A DNA stretch of 64,000 nucleotides from the NCBI RefSeq assembly GCF_002075345.1, contig NZ_NAEW01000004.1:62001-126000 (forward strand), written 5' to 3'. Made by a program: the position numbers and the translations under genes. Within the stretch, counting starts at the first letter, position 1. Each line of letters starts with the position of its first letter. Origin of the DNA: Citrobacter braakii (GTDB lineage Bacteria; Pseudomonadota; Gammaproteobacteria; Enterobacterales; Enterobacteriaceae). This document shows, piece after piece, positions 37,018-48,917 of the stretch. Under the pieces are notes generated by a model, which saw only the letters and a list, made by a program, of their open reading frames with translations, did not search any database and was not told where the DNA came from.

Positions 37018-37176
37018 TTAGTTACGCGTTTGTATCCAGAAGGCGTGGATCAGACCCGGGATGTAGCCCAGCAGCGTCAGAACAATATTGAGGATAAATG
37101 CCCAGCCGAACCCCTTCCCCAGCAGCACGCCAAGCGGGGGCAGAATAATAGTAAAAACGATTCTCCAGAAACCCAT
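37018..37176 (-). CDS. yqaE: Small membrane protein YqaE (PMP3/UPF0057 family)
   Basis: 52-residue hydrophobic protein, start MGFWRIVFTIILPPLGVLLG and end IPGLIHAFWIQTRN. Two membrane spans with the conserved PPLGV and LG.IPG.IHA elements that define the PMP3 family of stress-induced membrane proteins. GGAG lies in front of the ATG. The function is poorly known; in E. coli it is stress-induced. It has its own terminator downstream. Confidence 0.93.
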   Translation of the reverse strand: MGFWRIVFTIILPPLGVLLGKGFGWAFILNIVLTLLGYIPGLIHAFWIQTRN

Positions 37177-37322
37177 ACACACTCCATACAAGCAAAAAGT
37201 TACTCATTGTTTAAAAAGAGATTTTATCTCTAAGCATAGTCAGTGTACCTAACTCTGCCAGCCTTCCCTTGCTGTTTTACCCTCCTTTACGCTCTTTACG
37301 CTGGCGTACGTTGACTGTTTAT

Positions 37323-37354
37323 TTTAGAATAAGCTTAATTTAGAACATGCTTAA
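37323..37354 (+). promoter_or_regulatory. Tandem 16-bp repeats, likely YgaV operator
   Basis: TTTAGAATAAGCTTAA (37323-37338) and TTTAGAACATGCTTAA (37339-37354) are directly adjacent and differ at two positions. They lie between a TTGACT hexamer (37311-37316) and the ygaV start codon at 37361. Each unit contains a dyad of the ArsR/BigR type. Autoregulation by YgaV is the simplest reading. Confidence 0.6.
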
Positions 37355-37360
37355 ATACAT

Positions 37361-37660
37361 ATGACTGAACTTGAACAACTCCAGGCCAGCGCTGAGCAGG
37401 CTGCTGCCTTGCTAAAAGCGATGAGTAACCCGAAAAGGTTGCTGATTTTGTGCATGCTCTGCGGCTCACCCGGTACCAGCGCGGGCGAATTAGCCCGTGT
37501 TACCGGCCTGAGTCCTTCCGCCACTTCGCAGCATCTGGCGCGTATGCGTGAAGAGGGCCTGATAGACAGCCAACGCGATGCCCAGCGCATCCTGTACTCC
37601 ATCAAAAATGCGGCCGTGAATTCACTGATCGCCACATTAAAAACACTGTATTGCCCATAA
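37361..37660 (+). CDS. ygaV: ArsR-family sulfide/redox-responsive regulator YgaV
   Basis: 99 residues, same length as in E. coli. Winged helix-turn-helix with MSNPKRLLILCML, AGELARVTGLSPSATSQHLARMREEGLIDSQRD and a C-terminal Cys (TLYCP) besides Cys in ILCMLCG. The Cys pair of BigR-like sensors is the likely sulfide or tributyltin sensing site. No good Shine-Dalgarno is seen before the ATG; the repeats end 6 nt upstream, suggesting a short or leaderless transcript. It forms an operon with ygaP. Confidence 0.93.
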   Translation: MTELEQLQASAEQAAALLKAMSNPKRLLILCMLCGSPGTSAGELARVTGLSPSATSQHLARMREEGLIDSQRDAQRILYSIKNAAVNSLIATLKTLYCP

Positions 37661-37669
37661 GGAGCCATC

Positions 37670-38197
37670 ATGACCATTGGGACGATTTCCCCACGCGAGG
37701 CGCAGACGCTGGTCGCACAAGGCGCAAAACTGATTGATATCCGCGATGCTGACGAGTATCTGTACGAGCATATTCCGGAGGCGCATCTGGCGCCATTACC
37801 TACGCTAGAGCAGGGATCGCTGCCTGCAAATTTACGCGCCGGGCAGGTGATTTTTCACTGCCAGTCAGGCAAACGTACACAAAACGCGGCGACAAAACTG
37901 AACGCTATTGCCGCGCCTGCGCAGGTCTGGTTGTTGGAAGGTGGCATTGACGGCTGGAAAGCCGCAGGTTTTCCGGTGGCAAAAGATCGTTCACAACCGT
38001 TACCGCTGATGCGCCAGGTGCAGATAGCCGCAGGCAGCCTTGCCTTACTCGGCGTCATTCTGGGCTACACCGTTAGCAGCGCCTTCTTCCTGCTGAGCGG
38101 TTTTGTGGGCGCCGGGCTAATACTCGCTGGCGTGACCGGCTTTTGCGGCATGGCGCGATTGCTGGATATCATGCCCTGGAACCGACGTACTCATTAA
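37670..38197 (+). CDS. ygaP: Inner-membrane rhodanese YgaP
   Basis: 175-residue sulfurtransferase. N-terminal cytoplasmic rhodanese domain ([21 protein letters not shown]) with catalytic Cys in [11 protein letters not shown], and two C-terminal spans ([23 protein letters not shown] and the following glycine-rich helix, DUF2892-type) with Cys in [11 protein letters not shown]. It handles sulfane sulfur in the YgaV response. It lies 9 nt after ygaV with AAGGAG before the start. Confidence 0.95.
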   Translation: MTIGTISPREAQTLVAQGAKLIDIRDADEYLYEHIPEAHLAPLPTLEQGSLPANLRAGQVIFHCQSGKRTQNAATKLNAIAAPAQVWLLEGGIDGWKAAGFPVAKDRSQPLPLMRQVQIAAGSLALLGVILGYTVSSAFFLLSGFVGAGLILAGVTGFCGMARLLDIMPWNRRTH

Positions 38198-38277
38198 GCG
38201 GTAATCATTGAAACTGCGCTGTACCCGCTGATTGACGTGATCTATGGTGAGTTCTGCGATAAATAAAGGAGAGCAAT

Positions 38278-38457
38278 ATGTTTAAACCTGGCGATCTGGT
38301 TCAACCACGCATGGGTGGACCTAAACTGAAAGTTGTCGAAGTCAATGGCGATCACATTGTGGCGGTACACGCCAGTAATGAAAGCGGCGAAAAATTCACG
38401 CTAAAAGCAGCTGACGTGACGCGATATACCGAAGAGGGTGATTTTGGCGTTTGCTGA
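38278..38457 (+). CDS. YodC-like (DUF2158) small protein
   Basis: 59-residue protein starting MFKPGDLVQPRMGGPKLKV and ending EEGDFGVC. The FKPGDLVQLKSGGP-like start with a central W/A-V-H beta strand (DHIVAVHASNESGEKFTLK) marks the YodC/DUF2158 family of SH3-like small proteins; the canonical conserved Trp is replaced here. A clear AAAGGAG precedes the ATG by 8 nt. It lies between ygaP and the convergent stpA, a place with no gene in K-12. Function unknown. Confidence 0.75.
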   Translation: MFKPGDLVQPRMGGPKLKVVEVNGDHIVAVHASNESGEKFTLKAADVTRYTEEGDFGVC

Positions 38458-38463
38458 AAATAA

Positions 38464-38485
38464 GCGGTGAGGTCGCCCTCACCGC
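38464..38485. terminator. Bidirectional terminator between the YodC-like gene and stpA
   Basis: GCGGTGAGG and CCTCACCGC form a perfect 9-bp stem with a 4-nt loop, 7 nt after the YodC-like stop and 9 nt after the stpA stop. A TTATTTT run follows on the minus strand, so it most likely ends stpA. Confidence 0.75.
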
Positions 38486-38493
38486 ATTAATAA

Positions 38494-38895
38494 TCAGATC
38501 AAAAAGTCATCAAGAGATTTACCGGCAGCCAGTGCCTGGGCAATTGGCTTCGGTGTGCGACCCTGTCCGGTCCATGTTTTTGTTTCACCATTGAGATCGG
38601 TAAAACGATATTTCGCCGGGCGCGGCTGACGTTTTTTAACTGAACCTGCCGTCGCAGGCGTCATGCTCAGTAGCTCTTCCGGATTGATCCCGTCTGCCTG
38701 CATCAGCGCCAGCAAAGTATTAATTTTTTCCTGCTGTTCTGCACGTTGGCGCTGTAGTTGTTCTTCTTCATCGCGGCGTTCTTTGGTCACTACCCTGAAT
38801 TTTTCAAGCATATCTTCCAGCACATCAACGGAAAATTCACGAGCCATTGCACGCAGCGAGCGGATATTATTTAAGTTTTTTAACATTGAACTCAT
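38494..38895 (-). CDS. stpA: H-NS paralogue StpA
   Basis: 133-residue nucleoid protein with RNA-chaperone activity. The N-terminal oligomerisation helices (LNNIRSLRAMAREFSVDVLEDML) lead to a coiled coil (RRDEEEQLQRQRAEQQEKI) and a C-terminal AT-hook-like DNA-binding domain with the core TWTGQGRTPKPIAQAL. The linker is lysine/arginine rich (VKKRQPRPAKYRF). It may silence the AT-rich accessory blocks to the left. A 557-bp gene-free gap lies upstream. Confidence 0.95.
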   Translation of the reverse strand: MSSMLKNLNNIRSLRAMAREFSVDVLEDMLEKFRVVTKERRDEEEQLQRQRAEQQEKINTLLALMQADGINPEELLSMTPATAGSVKKRQPRPAKYRFTDLNGETKTWTGQGRTPKPIAQALAAGKSLDDFLI

Positions 38896-39452
38896 ATTAA
38901 CAAAACCTCTTTAACGTAAAACATAAAAACGGTATTACCCTAAATATTGTATGCAACTGCTTATTATATTTCCAGTCTAATTTATTCGCATATTACTAAT
39001 CAAAAAAGCTAATTCGTGTATTTATAGCATCCATTTTGACATCGCCTATGCGATATATTCTATTCCTCTGCTAGTCGCTATAAATATACCTGCAAGGAGT
39101 CTCAGGGTATCAGTCGAGAAACAGGCCACAACATCGCGCGGAGCCGGTGCGTATACATATTGCACATTAGTCAACATTGAGAAAAGGAGCGCAAAAAATT
39201 CAGAAAAACAAATTTCCATAACCCATTGATCTAAAATGCCTTTAATTAAATCAGCAACGAAAATACCAAAACGAACAAAAAACAAACCATTGCAGAGCAT
39301 TTTATCGACAAAAAGGCAATAAATAAAAATTTTAAGCTAGTTGCTAGTTATTATCCAGGCAGATATCCTATTCAAACGCGAAAGCAGCAAGACAAATCAC
39401 TAGCAAGAAGGTATTCAAAACCTTTTTTTCCCTTTTTACAAGGAGCATTAAC
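38896..39452. other. 557-bp AT-rich gap between stpA and alaE
   Basis: No supported protein gene. Most of the stretch is strongly AT-rich, as expected for an H-NS/StpA-regulated promoter zone, but positions about 39115-39155 form a GC-rich patch (CATCGCGCGGAGCCGGTGCG). A weak hairpin with a T run (39408-39430: AAGGT, 7-nt loop, ACCTT, then T's) lies just before the alaE ribosome site (AAGGAG at about 39440) and could attenuate alaE. Confidence 0.55.
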
Positions 39453-39902
39453 ATGTTCTCTCCGCAGTCACGCTTGCGTCATGCAGTAGCAGACACGTTC
39501 GCGATGGTTGTTTATTGTTCTGTCGTGAACATGTTGATCGAAATATTCCTTTCAGGAATGAGCTTCGAACAGTCTCTGTACTCCAGACTGGTGGCTATCC
39601 CCGTCAACATCCTGATCGCGTGGCCATACGGCATGTATCGCGATTTGTTTATGCGCGCGGCGCGTAAAGCCACGCAAGCAGGATGGGGGAAAAACCTGGC
39701 GGACGTGCTGGCTTATGTCACCTTCCAGTCACCAGTGTATGTGATTATTCTATTGACGGTTGGCGCAGACTGGCACCAGATTACGGCTGCAGTAAGTTCG
39801 AACATCGTGGTATCAATGCTGATGGGCGCGGTCTATGGCTACTTTCTTGATTATTGCCGCCGCCTGTTTAAGGTCAGCAGCTATCACCAGGCTAAAGCCT
39901 GA
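39453..39902 (+). CDS. alaE: L-alanine exporter AlaE
   Basis: 149 residues, identical in length to E. coli AlaE and with the same start [19 protein letters not shown]. Four membrane segments ([66 protein letters not shown]). It exports L-alanine driven by the proton gradient and is Lrp-regulated in E. coli. AAGGAG lies 8 nt before the start. It converges on ygaC. Confidence 0.95.
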   Translation: MFSPQSRLRHAVADTFAMVVYCSVVNMLIEIFLSGMSFEQSLYSRLVAIPVNILIAWPYGMYRDLFMRAARKATQAGWGKNLADVLAYVTFQSPVYVIILLTVGADWHQITAAVSSNIVVSMLMGAVYGYFLDYCRRLFKVSSYHQAKA

Positions 39903-39913
39903 CAGATCTCTTC

Positions 39914-39934
39914 GCGACTGGCCCTGCCAGTCGC
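39914..39934. terminator. Bidirectional terminator between alaE and ygaC
   Basis: Perfect 9-bp stem GCGACTGGC/GCCAGTCGC with a 3-nt loop, 12 nt after the alaE stop and 5 nt from the ygaC stop. A short ATTATTAG follows on the plus strand. Confidence 0.75.
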
Positions 39935-39938
39935 ATTA

Positions 39939-40289
39939 TTAGTTTGAACTAACGTCGCCAAACAACCCACTCAGATAACGCTCAAGCGCAATTCGCGAAC
40001 TGAAGCCGTGCGGAATACCATAATGTTCGTGAGTCTCTCCGGCTAAATATAGCGGGAATTGCTGGTAGTGATCGCAGGTTTTAATATCCGTCGCAGGTTC
40101 CGCCAGCGAAGAGCTGCGCTCTTTTAGCGTGGGATGGATAACTAATGCGGTACGTCCCATACGTGCTTCACGGTTAACGTACACATAATTTTCGCCACGA
40201 CGATAGCCGTACGTTTTTTGCGTCACTACATCGACGGTAAAGCCCACTTTTTCAAGTACGCGCGCCACCTCATCAGGTCGTAAATACAT
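39939..40289 (-). CDS. ygaC: DUF2002 family protein YgaC
   Basis: 116-residue cytoplasmic protein, near the E. coli length of 114, starting [20 protein letters not shown] and containing [32 protein letters not shown]. coli YgaC is Fur-regulated and of unknown function. GAGGAAAA precedes the ATG. In K-12 the next gene would be ygaM; here a MocR-type regulator gene follows. Confidence 0.93.
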   Translation of the reverse strand: MYLRPDEVARVLEKVGFTVDVVTQKTYGYRRGENYVYVNREARMGRTALVIHPTLKERSSSLAEPATDIKTCDHYQQFPLYLAGETHEHYGIPHGFSSRIALERYLSGLFGDVSSN

Positions 40290-40413
40290 ATATTTTCCTC
40301 GTTATCTTTTTTACTGCGGGCTTACCTTACCTGATTCAGCATTAGCAACGCTTTCAGAAAAGTCCATAAACGAGTGGCGATGGTGGGAGGAATATCTTAA
40401 GAACCGCGCAGAA

Positions 40414-41748
40414 TTATGTCAGCGACATCCGCAGTTGATACGCCGCCTGCTGCGCCATTTCCACCGAGCTGATGTTGGTAAACGACAGCAATATTCCCCC
40501 CTTTCCTGCTGAAGTTATTCGCCAGCGGCTTAACGCCTGAACCGCCAGCCCGGCCTGATTCGCTTTGCGCACTAGCGCAACATCATCTCCGTCGACAGTT
40601 ATCACCAGCTGAATCCCTCCTTCCTGAGGAATGACGTTAAACCCTTGTTCGCTCAACGCGTTTTCCATCCATTGACGTCGCAGGGCATAATTCTGGCGCA
40701 TACGTTTTAAGTGCCGCCAGAAGTGGCCATCTTGCATAAAATCCGCCAGCGTTTGCTGCCATAAAACCGGAACGCTACAGGCCGTTAGCGCCGCCTGCTG
40801 ACGAAAATGTTCGACCTGAGTCAGGGGTACCACCAGCCATGCCGTGCGCAAAGCCGGAAACATCGATTTGCTGAACGTTCCGGCATAAATCACCCGCTGG
40901 GGCGCATCCAGACTTTTTAGCGGCGGCAACGGTTTGCCGTGGTAGCGAAATTCACTGTCGTAATCATCTTCAATGATCCACGCCTGCGCCCGAGTCGCCC
41001 ATTCAAGCAGTTGGTGGCGACGGTCTAATGACAGGGCGACGCCCAGCGGACTTTGGTGTGCGGGTGTGAGCAGCACAAAACGCGCCTGCGGGTAGTCACG
41101 GATCCCAGCGCAGACATCCAGGCCATCGGCATCAACCGACACCGGCATCAGCTCAATGCGCTCCTGAGCCACCACGGGGTGAATCAACGGAAAGCCAGGA
41201 TCTTCGACCCACATCCCCTCACCGGGTTGAGACAGAGCGCGCAGGATTAACGTCATTGATGCCGCGTAGCCTGAAGTAATAAAAATCTGCTCCGGCTGGC
41301 ACTCAATACTGCGTGAGACGCGCAGGTAATCGACAATCGCCTGACGTAAAACCCGTTCGCCGCAAACATCGCCCACGGCCAGGTCAAAACGCGTTTGGGT
41401 GCGTAAACGCCGCCCCATCACCCGCGCCCAGACGTCCCGCGGGAAGAGATCGAGTGCGGGTAATCCCATCTGAAAAGGCTGCGGCCTGGGGTTTTCTCCG
41501 GCGAAGATGGCGGGAGACACAGGTGCGTTTTCCGGTCGCAGTTGCTCACTGACAAATGTTCCTGCCTGCCCGCGCCGCGTGAGCCAGCCCTGCGCCACCA
41601 GATCTGCATAGGCATTTTCCACCGTCGAACGTGATACCCCCAGCTCCTGGGCCCAGGTCCGACTGGAGGGCAATCTTGTGCCTGGCTTTAGTTCACCTTT
41701 CTCAATGGCGTTTTTTAACTGACGGGCGATTTGCTGATAGCGTGGCAT
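40414..41748 (-). CDS. MocR-type regulator (GntR HTH fused to class-I aminotransferase fold)
   Basis: 444 residues. N-terminal GntR winged helix (RYQQIARQLKNAIEKGELKPGTRLPSSRTWAQELGVSRSTVENAYADL) joined to a PLP-binding aminotransferase-like domain from about residue 105. The PLP lysine is in YAGTFSKSMFPALR, the Asp-Tyr pair in WIIEDDYDSEFRYHG. It is divergent from an AhpD-like gene over 90 bp and probably controls it. The effector could be PLP itself or an amino compound. Subtype (PdxR, EnuR, TauR) cannot be told. Confidence 0.9.
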   Translation of the reverse strand: MPRYQQIARQLKNAIEKGELKPGTRLPSSRTWAQELGVSRSTVENAYADLVAQGWLTRRGQAGTFVSEQLRPENAPVSPAIFAGENPRPQPFQMGLPALDLFPRDVWARVMGRRLRTQTRFDLAVGDVCGERVLRQAIVDYLRVSRSIECQPEQIFITSGYAASMTLILRALSQPGEGMWVEDPGFPLIHPVVAQERIELMPVSVDADGLDVCAGIRDYPQARFVLLTPAHQSPLGVALSLDRRHQLLEWATRAQAWIIEDDYDSEFRYHGKPLPPLKSLDAPQRVIYAGTFSKSMFPALRTAWLVVPLTQVEHFRQQAALTACSVPVLWQQTLADFMQDGHFWRHLKRMRQNYALRRQWMENALSEQGFNVIPQEGGIQLVITVDGDDVALVRKANQAGLAVQALSRWRITSAGKGGILLSFTNISSVEMAQQAAYQLRMSLT

Positions 41749-41838
41749 TTATGGTCTGCTTTTTTGGCAACAATATGGCTCTCTATAGCAGTCCATTATA
41801 GTGCTACATTGCGGGTCATCCAAACGAGGAGAAATACC

Positions 41839-42270
41839 ATGACAATGTTACGCCAGCCCTATTATGAACTCAGTCCTGAAATCTATAACGCTTTGGTTCA
41901 GGCCAGCAAAGCGCTGGAAAACTGCGCGCTGGAACCTACGCTGACGGAACTGATTTACCTGCGAGTCTCGCAAATCAACGGCTGCGCCTTTTGCCTGGAA
42001 ATGCACAGTAAGGCGCTGCGCAAATCCGGTGTTGCACAGGCCAAACTGGACGCGCTGGCAGGCTGGCGGGTGAGTCATCACTTCAGCGAGCAGGAGCGTG
42101 CGGCACTGGCGTGGGCCGAATCCGTCACCCATATAGCCAACACCCATGCCGAAGGTGACGTTTATTTGCCGCTGCTCGACCATTTTAGCGCGAAAGAGAT
42201 TAGCGATTTGACGTTTGCTATTAGCCTGATGAACTGCTTTAACCGTCTGGCGGTAGGGATGCGCATGTGA
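41839..42270 (+). CDS. AhpD-family carboxymuconolactone decarboxylase-like protein
   Basis: 143-residue protein. The AhpD core holds the redox motif in NGCAFCLEMHSKALRKSG (CxxC followed by His after three residues), with the upstream Glu in LIYLRVSQI typical of alkylhydroperoxidase D proteins. ATG 41839 follows GAGGAG at correct spacing; the longer frame upstream has no ribosome site. It stands divergent from the MocR gene and is followed by a REP palindrome. It probably has peroxidase or thiol-dependent activity, substrate unknown. Confidence 0.9.
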   Translation: MTMLRQPYYELSPEIYNALVQASKALENCALEPTLTELIYLRVSQINGCAFCLEMHSKALRKSGVAQAKLDALAGWRVSHHFSEQERAALAWAESVTHIANTHAEGDVYLPLLDHFSAKEISDLTFAISLMNCFNRLAVGMRM

Positions 42271-42278
42271 TTCTGCGC

Positions 42279-42309
42279 TGCCGGATGGCGACATAAGCGC
42301 CATCCGGCA
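42279..42309. repeat. REP palindrome after the AhpD-like gene
   Basis: Perfect 12-bp arms TGCCGGATGGCG/CGCCATCCGGCA with a 7-nt loop, a standard REP sequence placed 9 nt after the stop codon. Confidence 0.85.
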
Positions 42310-42375
42310 ACCTGCCATAGTTTCTATCACTTCCTCCGTCACGCTCATCACCCAGGCCCTCATCAATCTAAAATT

Positions 42376-42422
42376 ACCATATCTTGTATGGTTGAATCTT
42401 TTTAAAACTACATCTAGTATCT
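42376..42422 (+). promoter_or_regulatory. Two NrdR-like boxes upstream of nrdH
   Basis: ACCATATCTTGTATGG (42376-42391) and ACTACATCTAGTATCT (42407-42422) fit the NrdR box pattern of an imperfect 16-bp palindrome with central AT steps. Their starts are 31 bp apart, three helical turns, which is the canonical arrangement before nrd operons. They lie 75-120 bp before the nrdH ATG. NrdR with dATP should repress here. Confidence 0.7.
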
Positions 42423-42495
42423 CCTCTATCAAGACACACACAACCTGACGCCCTCTATCGCGTCATTCTTTTACTTTTAGATGGAAATACGAATC

Positions 42496-42741
42496 ATGCG
42501 CATTGTTATTTACACTCGTAACAACTGTGTTCAGTGCCACGCCACTAAGCGGGCGATGGAAAGCCGCGGGTTTGACTTTGAGATGGTAAACGTCGATTTA
42601 CACCCCGATATGGCTGATCGCCTGCGCGATCAAGGCTTTCGTCAGTTACCGGTCGTGGTCGCAGGGGAAACCAGTTGGTCAGGATTTCGCCCGGACATGA
42701 TCAACCGTCTGCGCCCGGCTCCTCAAGTGGCCAGCGCATGA
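42496..42741 (+). CDS. nrdH: Glutaredoxin-like protein NrdH
   Basis: 81-residue electron donor for the class Ib ribonucleotide reductase, starting [21 protein letters not shown] with the CVQC redox site and the C-terminal [12 protein letters not shown] motif specific to NrdH. The start at 42496 gives the E. coli length; an in-frame ATG 15 nt upstream exists but is not conserved. Its TGA overlaps the nrdI ATG (ATGA), so the two are translationally coupled. Confidence 0.95.
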   Translation: MRIVIYTRNNCVQCHATKRAMESRGFDFEMVNVDLHPDMADRLRDQGFRQLPVVVAGETSWSGFRPDMINRLRPAPQVASA

Positions 42742-43120
42742 GTCAGCTCGTCTACTTTTCCAGCAGCTCCGAAAATACGCACCGCTTCATGCAGCGTCTG
42801 AGGCTGCCTGCCATCCGCATTCCGCTTAACGAACGCGAGCGGATCCGGGTAGACGAACCTTACATTTTAATCGTGCCCTCCTACGGTGGCGGCGGTACAG
42901 CTGGCGCGGTCCCGAGACAGGTGATCCGCTTTTTAAACGATACGCACAACCGGGCGTTAATCCGTGGAGTGATCGCCTCCGGCAATCGCAATTTCGGGGA
43001 TGCCTACGGTCGCGCGGGTGATGTCATCTCACAAAAATGCGGCGTGCCGTGGCTCTATCGCTTTGAGCTGATGGGCACCCAAAGCGATATCGACAACGTG
43101 CAAAAAGGAGTGAGCGAATT

Positions 43121-43148
<28 letters not shown>
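42738..43148 (+). CDS. nrdI: Flavodoxin-like NrdI
   Basis: 136 residues, equal to E. coli NrdI. FMN-binding start [20 protein letters not shown], then [21 protein letters not shown] and [16 protein letters not shown], which form the flavin site. It supplies superoxide or peroxide to assemble the NrdF dimanganese-tyrosyl cofactor. The end overlaps the start of nrdE by 28 nt. Confidence 0.95.
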
Positions 43149-46235
<3,087 letters not shown>

Positions 46236-46240
46236 CGCTC

Positions 46241-46278
46241 ATTTCCGCGGAAAATACCGTACATTTTTCGCGGAAATA
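46241..46278 (+). terminator. Hairpin after nrdF
   Basis: ATTTCCGCGGAAAAT pairs imperfectly with ATTTTTCGCGGAAAT around an 8-nt loop just after the nrdF stop. No clear U tract follows, so termination may be partial and read into the proU leader is possible. The rest of 46279-46493 shows no gene and is AT-rich, the upstream region bound by H-NS in E. coli. Confidence 0.45.
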
Positions 46279-46493
46279 TTCTAACAGGATCACACTTTTG
46301 TCGTGCAAATATAATTGTGTGATCTACACTCAATATCAGCCGCATTATTCGCCTGCATTTCAGCAATTCAGGCGACTTTTCATTGCCATTTACAAAAAAT
46401 ATTACCCCATTCACATTCGCGCTCAGCCCTTATATCACGGGAAGTCCCGCCACATGGCCTTCGGCAATATTCGTGCCACAAACAAATTCAGGG

Positions 46494-46521
46494 TTGTCTC
46501 AGATTCTCAGTATGTTAGGGT
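46494..46521 (+). promoter_or_regulatory. proU P2-type sigma70 promoter
   Basis: TTGTCT (46494-46499), 16-nt spacer, TAGGGT (46516-46521). The stretch CAGATTCTCAGTATGTTAGG across the spacer is the same as in the osmoregulated E. coli proU P2 promoter as I recall it. The ~65-nt transcribed leader before proV is AT-rich, and in E. coli the downstream element is bound by H-NS. Confidence 0.8.
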
Positions 46522-46589
46522 AGAAAAAGGTCACTATTTCCATCAGGTAATATATCGATATAAACAAATAACAGGAATCATTCTATTGC

Positions 46590-47792
46590 ATGGCAATTAA
46601 ATTAGAAGTTAAAAATCTCTATAAGATATTTGGAGAGCATCCGCAGAGAGCCTTCAAATATATTGAAAAAGGACTTTCAAAAGAGCAGATTCTGGATAAA
46701 ACAGGGCTATCGCTTGGCGTTAAGAACGCCAGTCTGGCCATTGAAGAAGGCGAGATATTTGTCATCATGGGATTATCCGGTTCGGGTAAATCCACAATGG
46801 TACGCCTTCTCAATCGCCTGATTGAACCCACCCGCGGGCAAGTATTGATTGACGGCGTAGACATCGCCCGGATATCCGATGCTGAGCTTCGCGAGGTGCG
46901 CAGAAAAAAGATTGCGATGGTTTTCCAGTCCTTTGCCCTGATGCCGCACATGACGGTCCTGGACAATACGGCATTCGGCATGGAATTAGCCGGTGTTGGC
47001 GCGGATGAACGTCGTGAAAAAGCGTTAGATGCGCTACGCCAGGTTGGTCTGGAGAATTATGCTCACGGATACCCGGATGAACTTTCCGGAGGGATGCGCC
47101 AGCGTGTGGGCCTCGCCCGTGCATTAGCCATTAACCCTGACATCTTATTAATGGATGAGGCCTTTTCTGCCCTCGATCCGTTAATTCGTACCGAGATGCA
47201 GGATGAACTGGTAAAACTACAGGCGAAACATCAACGTACCGTGGTCTTTATTTCCCACGATCTCGACGAAGCTATGCGTATTGGCGACAGAATTGCCATT
47301 ATGCAAAACGGTGAAGTGGTCCAGGTCGGCACGCCAGATGAAATCCTGAATAATCCGGCCAATGATTATGTACGCACCTTCTTCCGCGGCGTTGATATTA
47401 GCCAGGTCTTTAGTGCCAAGGATATTTCACGTCGTAGCCCTGAAGGTTTAATTCGTAAAACGCCCGGGGTCGGTCCACGTTCAGCGCTGCAATTATTGCA
47501 GGACAAAGATCGCGAATATGGTTACGTGATCGAGCGCGGCAATAAATTCGTCGGCGTTGTCTCTATCGACTCTTTAAAAACAGCATTAAGTCAGGCGCAA
47601 GGTATTGAAGCGGCATTGATCGATGAGCCGCTAGCCGTGGATGCACAAACTCCTCTCAGCGAGTTGCTTTCTCATGTCGGCCAGGCCCCGTGCGCGGTGC
47701 CGGTTGTTGATGAGGAACAGCAGTATGTGGGCATCATTTCAAAACGCATGCTGTTACAGGCTTTAGATCGTGAGGGGGCAAACAATGGCTGA
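46590..47792 (+). CDS. proV: Glycine betaine/proline ABC transporter ATPase ProV
   Basis: 400 residues, equal to E. coli. ABC ATPase with Walker [10 protein letters not shown], signature [10 protein letters not shown], Walker [14 protein letters not shown] and a C-terminal pair of CBS domains (about residues 280-395) that sense ionic strength. GGAAT stands before the ATG. The H-NS downstream regulatory element of proU lies inside the start of this gene in E. coli. Overlaps proW by 8 nt. Confidence 0.96.
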   Translation: MAIKLEVKNLYKIFGEHPQRAFKYIEKGLSKEQILDKTGLSLGVKNASLAIEEGEIFVIMGLSGSGKSTMVRLLNRLIEPTRGQVLIDGVDIARISDAELREVRRKKIAMVFQSFALMPHMTVLDNTAFGMELAGVGADERREKALDALRQVGLENYAHGYPDELSGGMRQRVGLARALAINPDILLMDEAFSALDPLIRTEMQDELVKLQAKHQRTVVFISHDLDEAMRIGDRIAIMQNGEVVQVGTPDEILNNPANDYVRTFFRGVDISQVFSAKDISRRSPEGLIRKTPGVGPRSALQLLQDKDREYGYVIERGNKFVGVVSIDSLKTALSQAQGIEAALIDEPLAVDAQTPLSELLSHVGQAPCAVPVVDEEQQYVGIISKRMLLQALDREGANNG

Positions 47793-48849
47793 TCAAACCA
47801 ATCCGTGGGATACCACACCAGCGGCCGACAGTGCCGCACAGACCACCGATGCCTGGAGTACGCCATCAGGCGCGCCAGCTGACGGCGGTAGCGCAGACTG
47901 GCTGACCAGCGCACCCGCGCCGGCGCCAGAGCATTTCAATATTATGGATCCGTTCCATAAAACGCTAATCCCGCTGGATAGCTGGGTCACAGAAGGGATC
48001 GACTGGGTCGTTACCCATTTCCGTCCGGTCTTCCAGGGCATTCGAGTCCCGGTGGATTATATTCTCAACGGCTTCCAGCAGCTTCTGTTGGGTATGCCAG
48101 CCCCGGTGGCGATTATCCTGTTCGCTCTGATTGCCTGGCAGATTTCCGGCGTTGGAATGGGCGTTGCTACGCTGATTTCATTGATTGCAATCGGGGCCAT
48201 CGGCGCGTGGTCGCAGGCCATGATCACCCTGGCGCTGGTACTAACCGCGCTGCTGTTCTGCGTGGTGATCGGTCTACCGATGGGGATCTGGTTGGCGCGC
48301 AGTCCACGGGCGGCAAAAATTGTTCGTCCGCTGCTGGACGCCATGCAAACCACACCGGCGTTCGTCTATCTGGTGCCGATCGTCATGCTGTTTGGTATTG
48401 GTAACGTCCCGGGCGTGGTGGTGACGATTATCTTCGCCCTGCCGCCAATCGTGCGTCTGACCATTCTGGGTATTAACCAGGTGCCAGCCGACTTGATTGA
48501 AGCCTCGCGCTCATTTGGCGCCAGCCCGCGTCAGATGCTGTTTAAAGTGCAGCTCCCGCTGGCGATGCCTACCATTATGGCCGGGGTCAACCAGACGCTG
48601 ATGCTGGCGCTCTCAATGGTCGTCATCGCGTCGATGATCGCCGTCGGCGGACTGGGTCAGATGGTTCTGCGCGGAATCGGTCGTCTGGATATGGGGCTTG
48701 CCACCGTCGGCGGGGTTGGGATCGTGATCCTCGCCATCATTCTCGACCGCCTGACGCAGGCTGTCGGTCGCGACGCCCGTAGCCGTGGCAACCGTCGCTG
48801 GTACACCACCGGTCCCGTAGGGCTTATCACTCGCCCATTCACGAAGTAA
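47785..48849 (+). CDS. proW: Glycine betaine/proline ABC transporter permease ProW
   Basis: 354 residues, the E. coli length. A long polar N-terminal tail (about 100 residues, periplasmic in E. coli) precedes the membrane part with about seven spans. The EAA coupling motif is in [20 protein letters not shown]. The start at 47785 ([15 protein letters not shown]) is set by homology and overlaps proV. It forms the channel for ProX-bound glycine betaine. Confidence 0.96.
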   Translation: MADQTNPWDTTPAADSAAQTTDAWSTPSGAPADGGSADWLTSAPAPAPEHFNIMDPFHKTLIPLDSWVTEGIDWVVTHFRPVFQGIRVPVDYILNGFQQLLLGMPAPVAIILFALIAWQISGVGMGVATLISLIAIGAIGAWSQAMITLALVLTALLFCVVIGLPMGIWLARSPRAAKIVRPLLDAMQTTPAFVYLVPIVMLFGIGNVPGVVVTIIFALPPIVRLTILGINQVPADLIEASRSFGASPRQMLFKVQLPLAMPTIMAGVNQTLMLALSMVVIASMIAVGGLGQMVLRGIGRLDMGLATVGGVGIVILAIILDRLTQAVGRDARSRGNRRWYTTGPVGLITRPFTK

Positions 48850-48917
48850 TTCACCCGTTGCCCGGTGGCGTATTGCTTACCGGGCCTATACGTCCCTCCA
48901 ATAATTAAGGAACAACG

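Noticed and set aside
39046-39300. 84-codon hydrophobic frame on the minus strand in the stpA-alaE gap
   Set aside because: No good ribosome site, no recognised family and very AT-rich N-terminal half; considered as a small toxin but nothing supports it.
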